Made by a program: the position numbers and the translations under genes. Source: JAIOSM01 sp964593725 (GTDB lineage Bacteria; Desulfobacterota; Desulfobacteria; Desulfobacterales; Desulfobacteraceae). From it: a DNA stretch of 64,000 bases. Under the pieces are notes generated by a model. That model saw nothing but the letters and a program-made list of their open reading frames with translations, was not told where the DNA came from and made no database searches. The first letter of the stretch is position 1. The number at the start of each line of letters is the position of its first letter. Below are positions 61,053 through 64,000 of this stretch, in pieces. The stretch lies in contig CAZQJS010000011.1 of the NCBI GenBank assembly GCA_964593725.1, positions 1 to 64,000 on the forward strand, given 5' to 3'.

Positions 61053-63206
61053 ATGAAAATTGACAGAAGAAGCTTCTTGGGACTTGGCCTTGGTGCTGTT
61101 GCAGGAGGTGCGGTTTCCCCTGCCGGAATCAAACTTATGGACGACTTGTCCATATGGACACAGAACTGGCCATGGACTCCTGTCCCGCCCGATGGAGAAG
61201 TTACATATGAAAATTCAATATGCAGCTTGTGTAAAGGCAGCTGTGGAATTACAATAAAAAAAGCTGCAGGAAGAGCGATTAAAATCGAAGGGCAGAAAGA
61301 CCACCCTGTTAATAAGGGAGGTATATGCCTCCATGGTATATCAGGGCTTCAATATCTTTATGATCCTTCCAGAATCAAATCTCCTTTAATAAAAAAAGGA
61401 GGCAGATTTGAAAAAACTTCCTGGGATAATGCCATAACCCTTGTTGCAAAAAAACTTGCACAGATTAAAGATCAGAAAAAACCTGAAAGCCTTGCATGTA
61501 TATCAGGCAATTCAAGTGGCTCCACTGCCGGACTTTTTAAACGTTTTTTAAAGGTTTTCGGCTCAAACCAGTTCTATTTTGAACCATCCATGGATTCAAC
61601 TCTGGATACAATTGCCGAAAAAATGCATGGCACTGATAATACTATCAGTTATGACATTGATAATGCCAATTGTATTTTAAGTTTCGGGGCAGGCTTGATT
61701 GAAGGATGGGGAGCACCTGTGCTGGCCTTTAAGGCAAACGCCCTCAGAAAAGAAAAAAAGGCAAGGCTTATTCAGATAGAGCCACGTCTTTCAAATACAG
61801 CAGCAAGCGCTGACAAATGGCTACCTGTTAATCCCGGAACAGAAACCGACTTTGCCTTGGGTCTCTGCAATATAATCATTAAAATTAAAAAAGATGAACT
61901 ATATAACATACCATATATTTCACAAACTGATGATGGTTTCCTGGCCTTTGCAAATCTTGTTGAAAAAGAGTATACACCTGAAAAAGTTGCTCAAACAACC
62001 GGCATTGATTTATCAGTCCTGAATAAAATTGCCCATGAATTTGCCTGGGCTGACAAACCCATTGCCCTGCCGGGTAAAGGACGCGGTGACAATGCCGGAG
62101 ATACCAGGGAATTTGCAGCTGTCCATGCCCTTAATGCCCTTACCGGAAACATTAATGTAAAAGGTGGGGTATGGGTAAAAAGAAGGGAGAAATTTTTGAA
62201 TTTTCCCTATGAAAATCTGGATAACACAGCTAAAAAGGGATTTTTACAACCAAGGCATTCAAGTTTTAATACTTTGATGAATAAGCTTGCCAAGGCTGAA
62301 ACTTCCAGTATTCAGGCACTTTTTATCCTGAATTCCAATCCATGCTATACCATGCATGACTGTGACAAGATTGTTCAGGCTTTTCAAAAAATTCCTTTCA
62401 AGGTTAGTTTCTCATCTTTTATGGACGAGACTGCAAAGCTTTCTGATATTATTCTTCCAAGTCATACCTTCCTTGAACGGTTTGAAGACATAATATCCTC
62501 GTCAGCAGGTGTTGCCAGAAAATCATTGTCATTGGCCAGGCCTGTTGTTAAACCGATATTTGATACTAAAAATCCAGGTGATGCAATTTTGATGATTGCC
62601 AAGGCATTAAAGGGTAATATGGCTGATAATTTTCCATGGGAGAATTATGAAGCATGTTTAAAATCTGTACTGGGTGATAATTTTAACCCACTTAACAAAA
62701 AAGGCTGGGTTATTCTCAATGATAAAGCCCCTTTTTTCAAACCACCAATGGATTTCTCCATTATAACTGAAGGTGCAGGATCACCCGCTATTCAAGGTGA
62801 TAAAAAATCCTTTCCCCTGACACTCATACAGATTGATAATATAAGGATACCAGACGGAGCTGTTGCCTGTTCACCTTTTACTGTTAAAATTGTATCGGAT
62901 AAAGTTATAAAGGGTAAGGATATGCTGGTTGAGATCAACCCCAGGACAGCTGAAAAGCTGCGGCTCAGTCATGGTGACAAGGCAAAAATTACAACACCGC
63001 TTGGTTCTGCAATGGTAAGAATAAATATCTTTGATGGAATCATGCCTGGAGTAATTGGAATGGCTCAAGGTCTCGGACACACACTGGATAATGAATATGT
63101 TGCTGGCAAAGGAGTAAATGTTAATAAACTTATTGCTCCTGTTATTGAACCAATTTCCGGACAAGATGCTGCCTGGGGAATTGCTGCCAGCATTTCCAAG
63201 GTTTAA
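61053..63206 (+). CDS. qrcB: molybdopterin-oxidoreductase-family subunit of Qrc
   Basis: A 717-residue periplasmic protein with a Tat signal (RRSFLGLGLG, residues 5-14). A [4Fe-4S] site with Cys57, Cys60, Cys64 and Cys92 follows, in the order of formate dehydrogenase/DMSO reductase relatives. The rest is a full-length molybdopterin-oxidoreductase fold (PGKGRGDNAGDTR, NSNPCYTMHDCDK, SDIILPSHTFLERFED). QrcB of known complexes belongs to this family yet is reported to lack molybdenum; no Cys or Sec is evident at the expected metal-ligand place here. It would form part of the periplasmic arm. GAGG is eight bases before the ATG. Confidence 0.9.
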   Translation: MKIDRRSFLGLGLGAVAGGAVSPAGIKLMDDLSIWTQNWPWTPVPPDGEVTYENSICSLCKGSCGITIKKAAGRAIKIEGQKDHPVNKGGICLHGISGLQYLYDPSRIKSPLIKKGGRFEKTSWDNAITLVAKKLAQIKDQKKPESLACISGNSSGSTAGLFKRFLKVFGSNQFYFEPSMDSTLDTIAEKMHGTDNTISYDIDNANCILSFGAGLIEGWGAPVLAFKANALRKEKKARLIQIEPRLSNTAASADKWLPVNPGTETDFALGLCNIIIKIKKDELYNIPYISQTDDGFLAFANLVEKEYTPEKVAQTTGIDLSVLNKIAHEFAWADKPIALPGKGRGDNAGDTREFAAVHALNALTGNINVKGGVWVKRREKFLNFPYENLDNTAKKGFLQPRHSSFNTLMNKLAKAETSSIQALFILNSNPCYTMHDCDKIVQAFQKIPFKVSFSSFMDETAKLSDIILPSHTFLERFEDIISSSAGVARKSLSLARPVVKPIFDTKNPGDAILMIAKALKGNMADNFPWENYEACLKSVLGDNFNPLNKKGWVILNDKAPFFKPPMDFSIITEGAGSPAIQGDKKSFPLTLIQIDNIRIPDGAVACSPFTVKIVSDKVIKGKDMLVEINPRTAEKLRLSHGDKAKITTPLGSAMVRINIFDGIMPGVIGMAQGLGHTLDNEYVAGKGVNVNKLIAPVIEPISGQDAAWGIAASISKV

Positions 63207-63231
63207 CAGATAATATGCAAAAGAGGTTCTG

Positions 63232-64000
63232 ATGACACAAGAACAAAAACACAGAAAGACACATAAGTTTGGAATGGCTATTGATCTGGACAAATGTACA
63301 GGATGCGGTTCCTGCATGGTTGCATGTATGTCTGAGAATAACGTTCCTTTTAAAGTGGATGAATCCAACAAAAAAGACAGTATAACCTGGATGAAGGTAT
63401 TTAAACTAACCAATGGTAAACCTTTTCCAGACACGGAAATATGTTACCTGCCAAGGCCATGCATGCATTGCGGAGGCAAAGGAGACCATGGACATTCACC
63501 ATGTGTTTCTGTCTGCCCTGCAACGGCAACTGATTACGATCATTCAACCGGAATTGTAAGCCAGATATATACCAGATGTTTTGGATGCAGGTATTGTATG
63601 GGAGCCTGTCCTTACCATGCACGTCATTTTAACTGGTGGGACCCTGAATGGCCTGAAAATATGGAAAAATATTTAAACCCTGATGTTTCCGTGAGAATGC
63701 GCGGAGTCGTTGAAAAGTGCAGCTTCTGCTTCCATAGATACCAGGCTGCTAAAGACAAGGCCTATTTTGAAGATAGAGAAGATATTCATGAAGAGGAGTA
63801 TCAGACTGCCTGTACCCAGGCATGCCCTGCAGGTGCAATCACATTTGGTGACCTGAACAACCGTAAACATGCAATTCATAAACTTGTTCAGCCTGACCCC
63901 CATCACAGTGGTAAACCACGTAATCCTAAAGCTTTCCGCCTTTTGGAAAGATTAGGAACCAACCCAAAAGTTTATTATATCTCGGAAAAAGAGTGGGTCA
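63232..64000 (+). CDS. qrcC: four-cluster ferredoxin subunit of Qrc (3' truncated)
   Basis: An iron-sulfur protein running off the window end; 256 codons are visible. It starts at ATG 63232 with AGAGG five bases upstream, 26 bases after qrcB. Cysteine groups in order are CTGCGSCMVAC, a CMHC/CVSVC pair, CFGCRYCMGAC and CSFC with CTQAC, 16 cysteines for four cubane-type clusters, as in the NrfC/PsrB/QrcC family. It should carry electrons between QrcA/B and the membrane quinone-binding subunit expected just past the window. There is no signal peptide, so it is probably exported with the Tat partner QrcB. Confidence 0.92.
   Translation, partial: MTQEQKHRKTHKFGMAIDLDKCTGCGSCMVACMSENNVPFKVDESNKKDSITWMKVFKLTNGKPFPDTEICYLPRPCMHCGGKGDHGHSPCVSVCPATATDYDHSTGIVSQIYTRCFGCRYCMGACPYHARHFNWWDPEWPENMEKYLNPDVSVRMRGVVEKCSFCFHRYQAAKDKAYFEDREDIHEEEYQTACTQACPAGAITFGDLNNRKHAIHKLVQPDPHHSGKPRNPKAFRLLERLGTNPKVYYISEKEWV

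Noticed and set aside
1..64000. CRISPR arrays, insertion sequences, phage genes
   Set aside because: No regularly spaced repeats, transposase, integrase or phage structural proteins were seen on either strand.

Overview
The window is AT-rich DNA from a Gram-negative anaerobe, most likely a sulfate-reducing member of the Desulfobacterota (Desulfobacteraceae-like). This is inferred from a Qrc-type quinone reductase operon (multihaem cytochrome, Tat-exported molybdopterin-family subunit, four-cluster ferredoxin) next to system II cytochrome c maturation genes, and from an exosortase A / PEP-CTERM exopolysaccharide locus. No insertion sequence, integrase, phage gene, rRNA or CRISPR array was seen.

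Layout. (1) 95-1482: a PilZ-domain protein divergent from an ExeA/MshM-type AAA ATPase. (2) 1506-14610, minus strand: a compact machine resembling an MSHA / type IV pilus / type II secretion apparatus. In transcription order it encodes an inner-membrane protein (GspF-like), an MshEN-containing motor ATPase (GspE-like), PilM-, PilN-, PilO- and PilP-like assembly proteins, a lipoprotein secretin with TPR and SPOR domains, three pseudopilins, a small secreted coiled-coil protein, a signal-peptide protein of unknown function and a large TPR lipoprotein. One plus-strand gene (4933-5397) lies inside this block: a 154-residue PEP-CTERM protein behind a structured leader resembling a c-di-GMP-I (GEMM) aptamer. 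(3) 14640-17697: three envelope/secreted proteins (VanZ plus carbohydrate-binding-like domain, triple fibronectin III, parallel beta-helix). (4) 17820-51068, minus strand: the exosortase A locus. It holds chain-length regulator, tyrosine kinase, priming sugar transferase, Wza-like export protein, outer-membrane barrel, deacetylases, FemAB-like protein, aminotransferase, exosortase, EpsI, Asn-synthase-type amidotransferase, NadE-like ligase, ACP and acyl-CoA ligase, then tailoring enzymes, glycosyltransferases, flippase and polymerase. (5) 51385-51460: tRNA-Lys(CUU) with its own promoter and terminator. (6) 51626-60166, plus strand: hemL, mpl, a small membrane protein, a hemerythrin-fold protein lacking two iron-ligand histidines, a small basic protein, a RecD-like helicase, a DUF374 acyltransferase, resB and ccsA. 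(7) 60346 to the window end: qrcA, qrcB and a 3'-truncated qrcC.

How it may work together (inference): polysaccharide repeat units are primed, extended, flipped, polymerised and exported through the Wza/Wzc-like parts. Exosortase processes PEP-CTERM proteins on the same surface pathway. The neighbouring pilus-like machine may assemble a pseudopilus or export the adjacent secreted proteins. Three independent c-di-GMP-linked elements (PilZ protein, MshEN motifs in the motor ATPase, GEMM-like leader of the PEP-CTERM gene) suggest that the whole surface programme responds to this second messenger.
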